From the NCBI GenBank assembly GCA_026168455.1, contig CM047425.1:99265580-99329579 (forward strand): a stretch of 64,000 bases of DNA, written 5' to 3'. The notes beneath the pieces are model-generated. The model saw only the letters and a program-made list of their open reading frames with translations. It was not told the origin of the DNA and did not search any database. A program made the position numbers and the translations under genes. Each line of letters starts with the position of its first letter. The first letter of the stretch is position 1. This DNA is from Theocolax elegans (lineage: Eukaryota; Arthropoda; Insecta; Hymenoptera; Cerocephalidae). Below, one piece after another: positions 1 through 13,111 of the stretch.

Positions 1-3000
1 TCGCACATTAGGAAAGCGGATTGACCGGCAAGCCGATAATTTGCCAAACGACTCCGGTGATAATGGTACCCAACTCTCGGAGAGATAAGTACAAAGGAGA
101 GGATAATTCGCTGGCGATGACAATGGCCATGGGGAGGTTCTCTCTCGCAGGATTTCCTCAGGTTGAAAACGAGGGTACGCGAATAATGGCGGCTTTCCTG
201 GTCTCGCAATGCAAAATGCCCCAGCTGAACAGAGTGAGAAAGAGAAGAGTTGGCAATAGAGGAATGAGAGAAAGATAAAGCCACATAGTCGGAAGAGGCT
301 GGCATTTACAGCATCGTGACGGTCGACGGTATTAGAAGCCGGTCGCGTGTCGGTTGATTTGCTGCTGACGCTACTGCCGTTTCTTACAGGAAATAATATC
401 ACGAGCTCTCGGGACAGGAAAATTGTCTGAGAGCTACTATTCCTTGGCTGTCTAGTTTTACGTTTTATTCATTAGCCTGTGAATGGAAATGAAAGAAAAA
501 CGACAGACCGGTATTATTCTAACATTATTGAAAGAACATTTTGTATGGTGTACGCGTGATGTATATAACAGTTTTTTAACGAGAATTGTTGGAATGTGAT
601 TAAGCAATAATCGACCAAACAATAGAAGATCGATTTATGGTTGTGATTTAATTTGATTTTGCTTGTTCAAAATTATTTATCTATTTGAATACTGGAAATA
701 ATGATAATGAGAATTAGAAGCTTATAGGTAATGACGGTGATTGATACAAGAATAGGAATTGGAATTCGATGTGAATGCTGAAGAAAGGGAATCGCCTTGA
801 TGAGACACACGGACCAAATACACGATGAACGAAGAAAGAAGAAAGAAAAACGAAAGAGATGAAAGGTAAAGACGCCCGGAGCTTCGCCTAATCAACGTCT
901 GTCTAGATGTTCAACTTCTCTGCTCTCTAATTTTAACCAGGTTTATACGATCGCCCCTAATAGACTCGTAATCATTGTAGTTACGGGAAACAAACTGAAA
1001 TTATGGTAATGGCTAGATATTTATTACAATCATTTAATTTTATATAAGATATTTTACTCAGTTTCGAAAGTATTTCTAAATTTAAGAACTATTTAACTCT
1101 TGTATTTTTTTTATAAAAAATTGTTCACTAAATACAGAGATTTACCCAATATAAAATACATCAAACAAGCAACGTTTAACAATTTATCAGTTAGATTTAT
1201 CAAACAATTTAAATATAAATGAATATTTACGAATAACATGTACCCGTGCTCGCAGAGATATTACAAGCATAACGTTGATTTGATAAAAGAAATAAAAATA
1301 CTCTGGCTGAAACTTGTACATCAAATCGAATTTTTGTCGCGCTCGTCACTTCGAACAAGCCATGAAAAAAAAAGAGGAGCTCAGAATTTCCAGAGAGGAC
1401 AAGCGTAAATCGCACATTGTAATGAACCTTCACGGCAAAAGGTAGATTGAGGTGGGGGTATGAGCATGGAACATGGCAATGAGACTCGGATCGACGCCTC
1501 GGTGACGGATGGCCACGGTCTCGTCATCGACATCAGGTCAAATCCCTCTCAAGGGGCGTGTGCGCCTCGAAAAAGCGTTGGTGCGTCAAAACGCCCATTC
1601 TCTCTCTTTCTCTCTCTTTTTCTCTGTTCGTCTCGAATATTCTCGTGTAGGTGTACGCGATGCGTCCATAAGCAACCCGATCTCCGATAAATTTGATATC
1701 AACAGCCGTCTGTTTCGTCTCGTGCGCTCTTTTCTAATACGCGTCTCTTTCTCCTTTTATTTCTACATCTTCTTTTCGTCTCACGACCTTGTCGCAATTT
1801 TGCAAATTTGGCTGAAATTTCAGCAGCGAAGAAGGTTTACATTTCTTTTTGCGCTTAAAAGAAGCGCCGAAATTGAGTGAGAATCGAAGGATCTGTACTT
1901 TCTAAGCCACCGAATTGAATAGATGGTTCGTTGGGCATTTCGCACGACCGATCTAAAAATCGGTTACAACGTGAGAACTTAAGCAATTCTATGCAATCGA
2001 TTCGATTCGAATTTCTGTTGTAAGAATAGTTATATTTGGTATTCTTATGAAAGAATTAATTTACAACGTGCTGTTAGTTATAATCAGATGATTCTTTGTA
2101 GTTGATGTTGGGCGATATTTTATTTCATAATTTATATAAATAACATCAAATAATCTAGTTTAAAAAAACTTTATCTTATTTAATTGAATGTTAAACGTTT
2201 CGTTTAATTGGAACTACCGTAAAATTATGTACACAAAGGTAAAAAGAATTATTTTCGTTTTTCTGGAAAGAGAGATAACGTCTCTTTTAAAATAATCAAA
2301 CTCTGGTCGTAGTTGTCCTGGATGGAAGCATAAATAACGAACCGATCGAAGGAAAGAAGAGCCGCAAACGGTGCTACCGCAGCGGTATTGCATCGAAAAG
2401 TCGCGGAGACGAGAAGCCGCGACATCACGGGCTATCGGTCGACAATGTTTCATTCGAACCCGTGGCGTTTAGGTGCTCGGGTATACTTCGAATATCAAGA
2501 TCGTCCGTCCTCTGTAAATAATCAGATACGATGCCGCCGAAAAATCCACTTGCAGAGTTTCGGGCGCGGCTCCGTCGTTTGTTTCCGAGGGCCTCGATCT
2601 TTCTCTTCTTTTGGCTTGTGCGTAAACACGTGCAGGAAAGGGGTCCCAACGTCGTTGAATTTTTCGGAGGCCTTCATTAACATTGTTCGCATTGGCTTGG
2701 GAGATACGTTGAACAAAATACCAAATTGTTCGGTATAAATTGCTCGAGAACGGGGACTCTTTCATACCGACAATTCAAACTGCCTCCAAGTAAATGGTTA
2801 TGTTTTATTTTATACGCCCGTTCGCACCGATAAGCTCGCCCGATAATGCCTTCACGAGCTTCTTTGTGTCCGCGCTTTTGAACTGCTTAAATACCCAAGT
2901 GCATTCACTTATCCGGGAAATGCGATTCGGTCAAGATAATGAGGAGACCCACATTGTGTAACATTTGAACCAAGAATTAAGTAATTGAGCTCGATTCTTT

Positions 3001-3980
3001 TTTTTAATCGAAAGAGAGAAAATTTCAAAATTTTTGGTGTCAGAATGAGATTAAGATGCGCGATTCTCTCTATAAGCTAAATTATTTAAAATACCAAAAG
3101 TAAATGGTATTTGCTTATTCAGAAATGAAGTAAGCTTCAAAATATATGAGAAATTATTTTTTTACAATAAATAATAAATTATAAAAATTTTATAATCTCG
3201 TAATACATAAATTTTGTAAGGCCAATAAACAAAATGATATTTTAAACTAATGATATACGTATCTCTGAGAAGACACACCATCAAGTGAAAATGTTTTTAC
3301 GCACCCCTTTTAGTAAATATAAATAACGAGAACATGTTCTAACGATGTGTCAAATACCCGAAGAAGCATATATAAATTAAAGTATCTCGATGAAAGAATA
3401 AAGCAATAAATAAAACGCTTCTAAAGGAAGAGATCAAATTTCATACATATACGAGAAGGATCGATCAGATAACATTAATAGAATAAAACAACGTGTATAC
3501 AAAATATATTGATCGATGTACGAAAATATTAAATGAGTTATTTTAGATAAATTTAAAAGAGTTCATTAGAATTAAGAGAACGCAACTCTAAATTAAATAA
3601 ATCGATTGTAAACGGGTGAAAACCACGGGTTTTGCAAGTTTCACAAGCATTAAAGAGAGATTAATGTCAACGATAAAAATAAAATTTTATAGCGGAAACC
3701 AGTTAACCGCAAGAAGATTTAGTATTCGAGGTAAGAGTGAATCAGTGCTCGATTTTGCCGCAGTTGCGCGGGCGTATACGGGTGACGTTCTTCCACAAAG
3801 TACCGGACGATATATGCCTCGACGAAGGTGACAGCGCTAAAACAAACTGCCGGAATCTCGGAGAGAGAACGGATTACCAAATGAAGTGAAAACTCTCGGA
3901 GGATCACGCTCGGCGTGCAATGACAACAACGTATGTTTCTATCACTTGGTTTAGTCGGTCTTCCGCGTATGCGTCTGCGA
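1..3980. other. Non-coding, no gene seen
   Basis: Mixed-complexity DNA at 1-480, 1440-1960 and 2220-2950, separated by AT-rich stretches. Overlapping short frames on both strands at 2388-2765 reflect locally higher GC. No splice pair, repeat family or RNA gene is supported. Confidence 0.6.
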
Positions 3981-3988
3981 GAGAAAAC

Positions 3989-4011
3989 GAGAGAGAGAGA
4001 GAGAGAGAGAG
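3989..4011 (+). repeat. (GA)n microsatellite
   Basis: Uninterrupted GA dinucleotides, followed by a purine-rich GGGAAGGAGG. Confidence 0.9.
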
Positions 4012-4064
4012 GGAAGGAGGAGTACGCATATACATATACCAAACCCTCTTCCTCGTCAATTTCT

Positions 4065-4080
4065 GTTGGTACGTACCAAC
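4065..4080. repeat. 16-bp perfect palindrome
   Basis: GTTGGTACGTACCAAC is a perfect inverted repeat with no spacer. It could bind a dimeric factor or be chance. Confidence 0.6.
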
Positions 4081-4089
4081 GGACCTGGA

Positions 4090-6640
4090 AGCTCATTACC
4101 AGCTATTGAAAAGGTGTTCGGCAAGCCAGGCCACTTACCGAGATTGTTTAGCGGTGTTTACGCGTCGATTGCAGCTGACAAGGGGGTCGTTCGCTCCGCT
4201 ATACGCGCATTATGCATCGTCGAAGCAGGTTCTATCATTCCTCTCCGTACCCTACCTCCTTCCCTCGACTCGGTGTTTTCTCCTTACCTTCGCATTCCAG
4301 TCCGCGAGGTATACACATTGACGTCGGCACATCAGCTTGAGCTACCTTTGCATCTGGGTAGTGGAGTAACTTTCCTCCCTGCGTACGTTCAATGAACGAA
4401 CAACGTGATCGAGAGCCACTGAGGAAACGAAATATACCGTTCAACGTAACAGTCGTGTAAAATTAACAATTCACCTTATGTCCTCCCTCCAAAAGGACAT
4501 CGATCAGACTTTATTCCCCCAGAAAATTCTTGCCGTTTAAACATTCCTTCTTTATTCACTTTCGTAATAAATAACCATTTCGTTAAAAGAACCTGTTATG
4601 AGCTTCGACGGAGTTATTCTTCTTAAGAATTGAATCATTAGCTGACAATATCATTTTATCGAATCTCATAATGTGAATTCTATTATGTCTCTTCCTCATC
4701 GTTCTCCTTATAATATCCCTTTTCAATTAAAAACACAATACGTCTATATGTACGTATAATTTCGTGGATATATCTACCTCAAATTTAACGAGAAATGCAC
4801 ACTTTTCAGTTACTTATTCGAATAAAACATTTGAAGTTACGCTGTTTAATAACTCACTTTTATACAGTTACTTTTGCTGTAGTCTATAGTTGCAGAATTT
4901 TACGTAACAAACCAGTATAATTGCAATGTAACATTATCCCAAAACAAATATAATAGTTATCTGATGGTTTAATAGCAGATGAATCTAATACATTTATTAA
5001 ATCATTAAATCCATTTACGTTGACATACATATATAATACTTTTAATTTTATTATACTTTTAATTCAAAGTCCAATGTATCTACTCGAATTCAATGTTTCT
5101 CTTAAAAAAAGAAAAATTTCCTTTAAACATTTCTGATAATTTCTGATCTCTAGTACGAAGCAGGATAATGATGCATAGATTACTACCAAATACACGAAAT
5201 TTGACGAAACCTACATTGAAGATGAGATCGAAGGTATACGGGAAGTAGTTCAGCAATTTTAGGGAAAAATCAATCTCCATCTCCAATAGACAAAAATTGT
5301 TGATATCGTATACAGTTATAAACGGCAATAGAAAATAATGGGTTGCCGCATCTTTGAAATGGACCATCGAAGCTAAAATCAGTAATTCTCACTGCACGAG
5401 GAAGCACCAATACCCAATACTCGTACCAAACATATAGAGAATCAATCGCTATAGTTGCTGTTGAAAGTAGCGGGTGCGCGTGTCAATGAGCATGCGGTGA
5501 GAAGCGAATTGCGCGATTCATCGACGATTCGTGTTATGATCATTCGAGTTCTCGGAATGTTGATACAATTAACGTGCCTAAATGATGTATACATATATAT
5601 ACGTATAAGTTGCATATACGCGATTACGATCATCGGTTATCGGTAATAAAGATTATTCCGTTGACGTGAGGATTTTGGCCGTTCGGTGTGTACAGGCATA
5701 CGACGAAAAATTAAGTTTAATTATCTAAATTGTCCGCGTATGGGTTTTTAACTACATAATTGCATTTTAAAAAAATGTATATTTTCATTAAAAGAAGTAA
5801 ACGCCCGCTTTTACGACGTTTTAAAAAGTAAACAGCGTTTTATATCGTCAATCGTGAAATTTACGGCGCAGTAATAATATTCATAGTCCGGTGTAAAATG
5901 TAACAAAGTATTCATTTCCTTCGAAAGTACGTATAACCGTCAGATTTTTATCTCTCTCAAGAGAGAGAGGCAGAGATAGAGAAAGAGAGAAAAAAACGTA
6001 TGCACACTACACGCGGGGGGAACGAAGCACGCGGTTGGATTTTTATTTCCTCTCTTGTTTGATTAAAGAAATTGTATGTATATATATATACACATATAAA
6101 GATTTCGAAAATGCGTTGTCAGGTTATTAGTTGAGAGACGCTGCGCTATCGCACGCACGGGGGAAATTCAGACGATGAAAAGAAGAAGATTCAGTGGTGA
6201 GAAGGCCAACGCAACGTTGCTGCAAAGTAATATGCTCTCGCCGCATGAGGTCCTCTTTCTCTTTCTCTCTTAAGCGCTCACAGGCTCCTTCGATCGTTTT
6301 CTTCTCCGGTGCCTGCCTTCTTTTTTCTTGTACTTCCCTTTTCGACTCTCAAATAAAAAATTGGAATTGCATAAAGGCTCTCTAACTTAAAAAGCGGGTC
6401 GTCAAACATGATAAAGTGCGCCGAGTTAAATTTATAGCAATTATTAAGATCGCGAGGGAACGAGTTTATTTCACTGCAGTTTCCCAATCTAAATGTCTTT
6501 TTTCTCGCAACGTTATCCGTGTGTATTTAATGTATATCATAATGTGCAAACAAAAAATATACCTTTTTCTGCGATATTACGATTAGGATAATAGAATTAT
6601 AACTTACGTGTATCTCCAGAGTAAAATTAAAGGATGCTTT
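4090..6640. other. Non-coding, no gene seen
   Basis: A pyrimidine-leaning block at 4140-4400 keeps two frames open; neither product looks like a protein family. The remainder is AT-rich. Apart from the CT/GA inverted run at 5951, nothing is supported. Confidence 0.6.
5951..5990 (+). repeat. CT/GA inverted microsatellite
   Basis: TCTCTCTC, AA, GAGAGAGA forms a perfect small hairpin, then an impure GA run. Confidence 0.8.
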
Positions 6641-6644
6641 TTAG

Positions 6645-6695
6645 AAACTCACCTGTAACATAAATATAAACGAAAATTAGATTTTAATATAAAAA
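6645..6695 (-). other. Candidate recursive splice site (ratchet point) 1
   Basis: Read on the minus strand, a U-rich tract (complement of about 6656-6690, including TTTTCGTTTATATTTATG) leads to TTACAG. This is followed at once by GTGAGTTTC, with the junction between 6653 and 6652. A 3' splice site and a 5' splice site therefore share one point and the exon length would be zero. A CTAAT at the far end of the tract could serve as a branch point. In recursive splicing the upstream exon joins here and regenerates a GTGAGT donor for the next step. The core is 15 of 16 bases identical to the site at 51631. No open exon is visible beside it. Confidence 0.55.
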
Positions 6696-6699
6696 TGTA

Positions 6700-9065
6700 A
6701 CTTAAATATAATAAGATGATCACTTAATAATTTTAATTCCACTGGTATATACTAATATATGAAATATTCAATTAAACTATTAACGAAATAAATTTATTGC
6801 AATTTTGGTAGTTTATAAATTATAAAACAGAATATAAAATAGAATAATAGCAATTGAAATATAAGTTTAATAGCATATTGTGTTTTAAAACTATTAAGTA
6901 ATTTACTCGGCCTCTTTCTATTCAAATTTGTTCATCACAATGTGCTTCTTCAATTTGTTCCGCATAAAAATATATGAATACGTACATGTATCATTTTTTT
7001 ATTGAATAAAACTATTTTATTTTATCAACATTATATGCAATAACAATTGGAATTTAAAATGAATTTTGACGAAATACACCATGTTTCGATACAAATGTCG
7101 CAAGCTTCTTTTAAATTCCCAACAAATTTCAAAGTAACGAATGTAAGACTCGTTGAAGTAAGATAATATTTAGAAACAAAGCAGCAATTGTATTCAAATT
7201 TGACATGGTTCTTTCTGATAAAGATAATTGAAGCACCTATACGAAATCGATAGCAATGAAAATAAAGATATATTTCTAAGAACTATAATGGTTTGCAATA
7301 AATTAGTCATTTTTAATTTAAATGTTAGAATGAACGGTTTTCGTTGACAGAAAAAAATGTCGTATCATTTGATTCCAGAACATCGCGATAAGGTAGCAAA
7401 TCTAATTTCCACATCAGTGTCAAAATTACCGTTACAACATCAAGAGTAAAACGTGAGGAAGTAAAAAAGCAGTGGGTACGAAATGGTCAGGTAAACATTC
7501 GTCATAGCGTATGACTCGGGGGCAATCCCTCGAAATTCTTTTCATTACCATGTGGGACCATACACGCACAATTACGCAGCTAATGCGACTCTTAATGTAA
7601 TAACCGGGGGCAAAAATCTGAGAACTTCTGCGCATCGTTGATTGCTTTTCATAATTAATAAAAGGTTCAGGAAGAAGTGTGCAGAGGGAGAGGGATGAGA
7701 TTCGTTCGGTTAAAGTTTCTTGCCGATTCCTCCGAGAAGAGACTGGCTAAAGAAGGAGACGGAGAATGAGAATCCGTGGAAGTTACCGGATGAATCTAAA
7801 GGGCCTGCGCGACTCATTAAGGGTTTGGCGGTGGGGCGAACTCGAATGCCAGATGAGGCTAATTTTTATTCTCCACGTCCTTCCTCTCGCCCTCCCTTCC
7901 TTCTCCTTTATTTCTAGAGAGTGAGAGAGAAAGGAAGAGAGAGAGAGAAAGTGGCCTTTTTGCGCGTGCTTTCGACGCAATAATAATTTGGACGAGCTTC
8001 GGTCACCCGCTGAGTGAATCGCGCTTGGGATAATCAGAAATTTTAGTATAATTTTACAGCTTTTCGGAGGTTATGCGAAGTGAATGAGAACCTTTCTTCT
8101 TTTTTTTTGCGGCTCTCGTAAAACAGTGGCTCAATAAAATACGTAAAGCCAATGCTCACACGCGTATAGTGACCGGTTTCACATTTATATATAACGAAAT
8201 TGTCGACTTAAAATCGACATAAAAACCATTCGGCTTAAACACTATAGTGTACGGTTTTTCGCATCAATTTCATTACGAGTGGGGAACTCTTTTCATACTT
8301 AATTTGCAATTAAATACTTTAACCGAATATAACGAAACATTGAATTTAGAATAACATCAACATGAAAATTTAAAATTCGAATATCTGAAATTGTTCAAAT
8401 TATAACTTGAAATAATAATAAACCTCGTCGAGCGGCCATAATTATTTGCAGTTTCTTATAATTTTTATAAAAATGAAGAACATTTTTTGCTTTGTTTTTG
8501 TGATTCACCCCGAAACAGTAATCATAACGTGTCAGGATATACTCGGTAGAGAAACCAACCACACAATATATCAATAAGCTATTTCAGAAGCAAAGTTTTG
8601 CGGCATCCTAAATGGTATATACCTGACATAATTCTTGAATCTACCTAAGCATAGGAAGTACTCATTATGATTAACGCACGGTCTAATCTTACTTCATTTC
8701 GGTATAAACATCAAAGTTAATTAGAAGTAAAAGCCGCTGAGGAAGGAGAACCCGAGGAATTTTGGTCCCGGCGTGTCCAAAAGTAAACAATTACATTTTC
8801 GGTTCGCCACCCATCGTCGACCCGGTAATTTATCCTGAATCCCAGTGGTCATTTTTTCCGCGACGCACCGAGTTTGTCGTTGAGAGGGTTTCCTGTGCTC
8901 ATCCTTTTCACACTCGCAATCAGAGTTGCGAAAGAGCAAAAGGAAGGTGAAGACCCTCAGAAACCGTGACCCATTACATTTCGGCAGTTCGGTAATGAGA
9001 AGGCAAAGGGGTACAGGATGAAGAGGAGGAGCACACGGCAGGAGAACGAAAGACAGAAGGATGTT
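6700..9065. other. Non-coding, AT-rich
   Basis: Very AT-rich to 7400, then mixed. It holds the nested palindromes at 8191. The 201-codon minus frame at 8721-9326 has an Arg/Ser/Leu-rich composition with no motif, and I reject it as a gene. Confidence 0.55.
8191..8275. repeat. Nested palindromes able to form a branched hairpin
   Basis: GAAATTG (about 8196) pairs with CAATTTC (about 8265). Inside are GTCGACTTAAAATCGAC (8202-8218, its own short hairpin), AAAAACC (8221-8227) pairing with GGTTTTT (8253-8259), and the perfect palindrome ACACTATAGTGT (8239-8250). It is imperfect as a microRNA precursor and could be an old fold-back element. Confidence 0.4.
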
Positions 9066-9070
9066 AAGAA

Positions 9071-9114
9071 AGACAGAGAGAGGGAGAGAGGGAGAGGCAG
9101 AGGGATCTCGTTGC
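9071..9114 (+). repeat. Impure GA/GGGA tract
   Basis: Purine-only or nearly so, with GAGAGGGAGAGAGGGAGAGG. Confidence 0.8.
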
Positions 9115-9869
9115 TCATTTCGGGATCCTTCCCTCAGCCAACAAAGAGTTTTTCGATGAAGGCTATCGCGTGACAAACCCACTGCGAAATTCCCCTCTGC
9201 GACGTAACGAGCTGAAAAACGACCAAATTGATTCGCTGATTGTTTTCTCTTCTCGCTTGTACCTGAATATATTTTCACCCGATTACTTCTAGTCGATTTT
9301 AAAATTAAACAATACGGATGAAACAAGAATAACTTGGTTTACGTTAACTTGATTGAATTTTCTTTTGTAATTCAGTTAATATTTACATGGGACTATGTCA
9401 GTTAATTGCAAACGATCAAAACCTTTGTTCATCGAGCATAAATGTCCAAGGACATGAAGAACGATGGTGTAGCTGCTATTTTTACCACAGTCACATTTGC
9501 ATCCAACACATTCAGATTCACAGCTCAACATTCCAGAGATATTTGAGTGTGTAACATGAAAATTATTATCTTCGCGGTCGAGGAATAACGGAATGAATTG
9601 ACAAAATCAAGGTAGTAACATGTCCGACGAAAAGAATGTTTAATCGAATTAATTATTCCGAGAACGCCCTTGCATGAATATTGGGAAATTAAACTCGGCG
9701 AGGGTGGGATTGCGCGTTAAAACAGCTAATCTTTGACCGATAAGCTGTCGGCCCTCAGGATGAATACATGAAGATTAATGGTACGCAAGTCTCATTCTTG
9801 ACTCCTTTTAAAAATGCAATCGATCCAAATCCCTCGCAGACTTCTTCGGTTCTTCCGAGCTCGAAAAAC

Positions 9870-9889
9870 GAGCGAGTGAGTGAGTGTGT

Positions 9890-9922
<33 letters not shown>

Positions 9923-9925
9923 CAG
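9870..9925 (+). repeat. (GAGT)n then (GA)n microsatellite
   Basis: A GAGTGAGTGAGTGTGTGAGT stretch passes into about 16 GA units. Confidence 0.9.
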
Positions 9926-10624
9926 GAGAAAGAGAGAGAATTGATTGAATCCGGCGACGAGAGGGCCGAGGCGCTTTTTTCTTCGAGCCGGTCTTCTCTC
10001 GGGTGCGTCAACAATGCAGGTAACCGTATCCCCTTACGGGAGAGCCGAAACGGTCCTTTCCACAACAGCGCCCGGTATATATGTATATACGAGGGCGGAC
10101 TCGCTCTCTTCGTAAAAGCGCTTGTCGCAAAGAGGCCTTTCGCATTTGATGCTGCGCATACGGCAAATTACTTGACCGAGGTGACTCGAAAGAATTTCGT
10201 TTCATTGCTAAGCCATTTTTTTTTATTATTATTTCTTTTCCACTTGTGAACGGGATGACCTTTTATCTTGGTATGCGCGGGGTCACTACTCTATGCTTGG
10301 CGTTTGATATACCTTCTAGTCATTCATTGGCAAATTGATGCGTTTCAACAATCGTCTCCGATAATTCTACACTTCTTCCCCCCAACAATTATATTTACAA
10401 TTTCGGGCTTTGTACTTTTTCATATCTTCCAACCAACAACCTATACTCCAGCTATAAACTCGGTCGTCGAGTAAATATTAAAAATAAAAGTAAAATGTTT
10501 GAAATAATAAATGTACGGGAACATGCACGTTTGCATAGACGTCGTACGTAGTGTATTACAAGTAAACACAGCTATTGTTTGTCGCGAAAAAGTATGTGCA
10601 ACTAAACATTTTCCAATTGTATAA
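9926..10624. other. Non-coding, no gene seen
   Basis: Mixed sequence. GCAG-GTAACC at about 10018 is a weak plus-strand acceptor/donor overlap without a good pyrimidine tract. Confidence 0.55.
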
Positions 10625-11010
10625 AAAAAGTATGAAGCTCGTGCGCGCGCGTTCTCGCGTCAGACATTTAAACACGAAGGAGGAAGATGCGAAAGAGGCG
10701 AACGACCTCGTACGATCTCGATTTTATTCATCGCTCATTTTCCATAAGAGGGCGGCGCGACGACGCTTGTACAAAGCTCGCACATACAGAAGATCGGACG
10801 AGGCTCTCGAATCTATTATCGAGGCGTAAGGAAGACACTCGCGCGATGACTTTGCGATTCGCAAGCGACACGGTAGAGGCGTTTCGGATACTGCGGGGGG
10901 TACGCAACCCGAATAAAGCCGAGGGTTCGGCCGAGGTGAGAACGCGATGCGACTTTCTTACACCGGTACTCACTCTTTCTCGCATACCACAATGCGTCCG
11001 CTACAACGCA
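10625..11010 (+). promoter_or_regulatory. CpG-rich block, possible promoter or first exon
   Basis: This stretch stands out from its AT-rich neighbours by dense CG steps (GTGCGCGCGCGTTCTCGCG near 10640 and many CGA words). A 129-codon ATG frame (10687-11076, plus) and other overlapping frames are open mainly because of the higher GC; the product is Arg-rich and unrecognised. A reasonable plus-strand donor, GGCCGAG-GTGAGAAC, lies at about 10936. Possibilities are a promoter-associated island with a non-coding first exon, an enhancer, or unremarkable DNA. Confidence 0.2.
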
Positions 11011-11695
11011 CTGCCAGATGGCGACCTGACGCTTAATTTTACTTTATTAACTCTGGCCATTCACTCCTCGGGATAAAAAAACAATCTGTTAAAGTTAATT
11101 AAGACCTTATGACGGTATCATTGCCTTTTCGATGTATTGTCAATTATTTTAATGTTTTTTACAGGAGTTCGGATAATTTATTTCCTCTATATTTAATTAC
11201 ACCACTCAATCGATAAACACTCACTTTATAAATATAAACACAAATATTTATGTGTATTATTTAATTTTAATCTAAAATCTTATTTAATTAGTAGTACGCA
11301 GTTTGCATATTGTTAAAACTAAAAAAATTGAAATAAAAAGGTACATTAACTACAAAATAATGATTTTGAACAAAAAGAAAGAAACATATAAAAACATAAA
11401 GAAAAAAGAAGTATCAAATAAGTATTGATGACAATACGGTTTAAATTGCGGACGCAGAAAGTAGATTCAAGTCATATCTTAATACCTTGCCGCGTTCCAT
11501 TCCGACGAAATTTCTTCGCCTCGATCACGGCTGCAAAACTATTGGCTATCTCGCGCAGTATATCTGGCATATTGTTAAGTTAATTGAAAGGAGTGATAAA
11601 ATCGCAATGTTTTTGACATTAAGCGAGCGGAGAGGGAGGGAGCAAGTGCGGAAAGGTAGAGAGAGCGAGACCAAATGAAAAGAATTGAGCTCTTC

Positions 11696-11776
11696 AGAAA
11701 GAAAAGAGAGGGAACGAGAGAGACAGCGAGAAGAGGGAAGAAGAGAAGAAAGAGAGAGGGAGAGAGAAGGAAGAGG
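11696..11776 (+). repeat. Long impure purine tract
   Basis: About 80 bases almost entirely A and G, with AAGAGAGGGAACGAGAGAG-type words. The apparent Arg/Glu-rich reading frame here is a repeat artefact. Confidence 0.85.
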
Positions 11777-12663
11777 TACGGGCTACGATAGAGACCACCC
11801 GAACGGTCGAGGGTCTACTAGCGCGCGACACCCGAAAGTCGAGAGGGAATGGAGGCGCCAACCTCACTCCCTACGGGACAGCAAGAGAGATCCTTAATTG
11901 CAGATAAATAATGAGAACGCGACTGGTTCTCACTTTTGAATGCTAAACCGGAGGCCTCCGGCTCCTCTTCGTTCCGATAAGAGGTGGAAATTTACACCGA
12001 AATTTAACGACAAAGTATGACCGGTTGCAGATTATCGACCAACCTCAATTATACTCGGGCGTAAACAGTCTACTTGATTGCGCTTATTTTTTCGAAACTT
12101 CGTACACAGCCTTTTGACTTTTACTTTCAACAAACATTCGTAAATCGAGCTGTTGTTGATAATATCAGTATGGAAGATGAGAATCGACTTACTACGACTA
12201 ATTAATTTAATATTAGTATTAAATAAATAAATTGGTATATTTAAAAAATCAAAAATAGCTTTAAAATATCTAATAGCAATTACTTAAAGATTGCAAACCA
12301 TAAACCCCCAAGAGAACCGAAGAATCTGAACAAAAACACGAACAAAAAAAAGTTAAATCGTGCAAGGAAGATGCAAAATTTAACACGATACCTCCTACAT
12401 CCTCTAAAATGTTAAAACGGTCCGATACTTTTTTTTAGAGGAAAGGCTTCGAAAGCCTCGGTATGGTATGTATAATAACAAACGGAAAGCAACTTATTAT
12501 ACGTATATAGTTCACGTGTGCTTTTGTAAACGATCTTTGAACGGAAACAATGCCTCGTAGAATGTCGAAAAAAAAAAGAAAACCGAACGAAAGATGAATA
12601 TATTTTTGTCGTAGCTAGTAGTAGCAGGTTGACGGTGCCGAACGGGATCCTCTTTTGCCCAGA

Positions 12664-12717
12664 ATGAGAGAGTGAGAGAAAAAGAGAGAGGGAGTGATAG
12701 AGGGGTGGAGAGGGGTC
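12664..12717 (+). repeat. Impure GA tract
   Basis: GAGAGAGTGAGAGAAAAAGAG-like purine run ending in GGGGTGGAGAGGGG. Confidence 0.75.
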
Positions 12718-13008
12718 CAAAGGAGGACGGTAGCCGCTTTTACGCGGGCGCAGATAATTATCTGGGAAAAGCTATAGTATGTGTTATGTAGGAATGCGTT
12801 TCTTATAAGCGACCAACAGCACGAGGCTACCTCGAACGCCATTATTCGCCCGGGAAGCCGTGTTTCTACGACTATTTACTGCGTTTCGCGATTTTGCATG
12901 CGCGAATGCCTCCTGTGCCTATACTATTGCTAAACCTTTATCGCGGACACTGATACGTTCCTTCGATCGGCTAAACTTTGTGTAGAATGCGGCTATCGCC
13001 GTCTTCGC

Positions 13009-13111
13009 GCTTCTTCTTCTTCTTCTTCTTCTTCACCTTCTTCTCCTTCTTTTCTACCGTCATTTAGCTCTCTTTCTCTTTCTCTTTCTCTTTCTCTTCC
13101 TCTTTCTCTCT
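13009..13111 (+). repeat. (CTT)n followed by (TTTCTC)n
   Basis: A CTT trinucleotide run (13009-13050) is followed by a hexameric CTCTTT run (13067-13111). The minus-strand Glu/Arg-rich frame is its translation. Confidence 0.9.

Larger units (their letters stand above)
11020..13000. other. Non-coding around purine tracts
   Basis: AT-rich at 11050-11480 and 12150-12420. Higher-complexity CpG-containing DNA occurs at 11780-12060 and 12720-12970. No gene is supported. Confidence 0.55.

Noticed and set aside
8721..9326. 201-codon minus-strand ORF
   Set aside because: No recognisable motif; Leu/Ser/Arg composition follows pyrimidine-rich and CpG-rich DNA, and there are no supporting splice or promoter signals.
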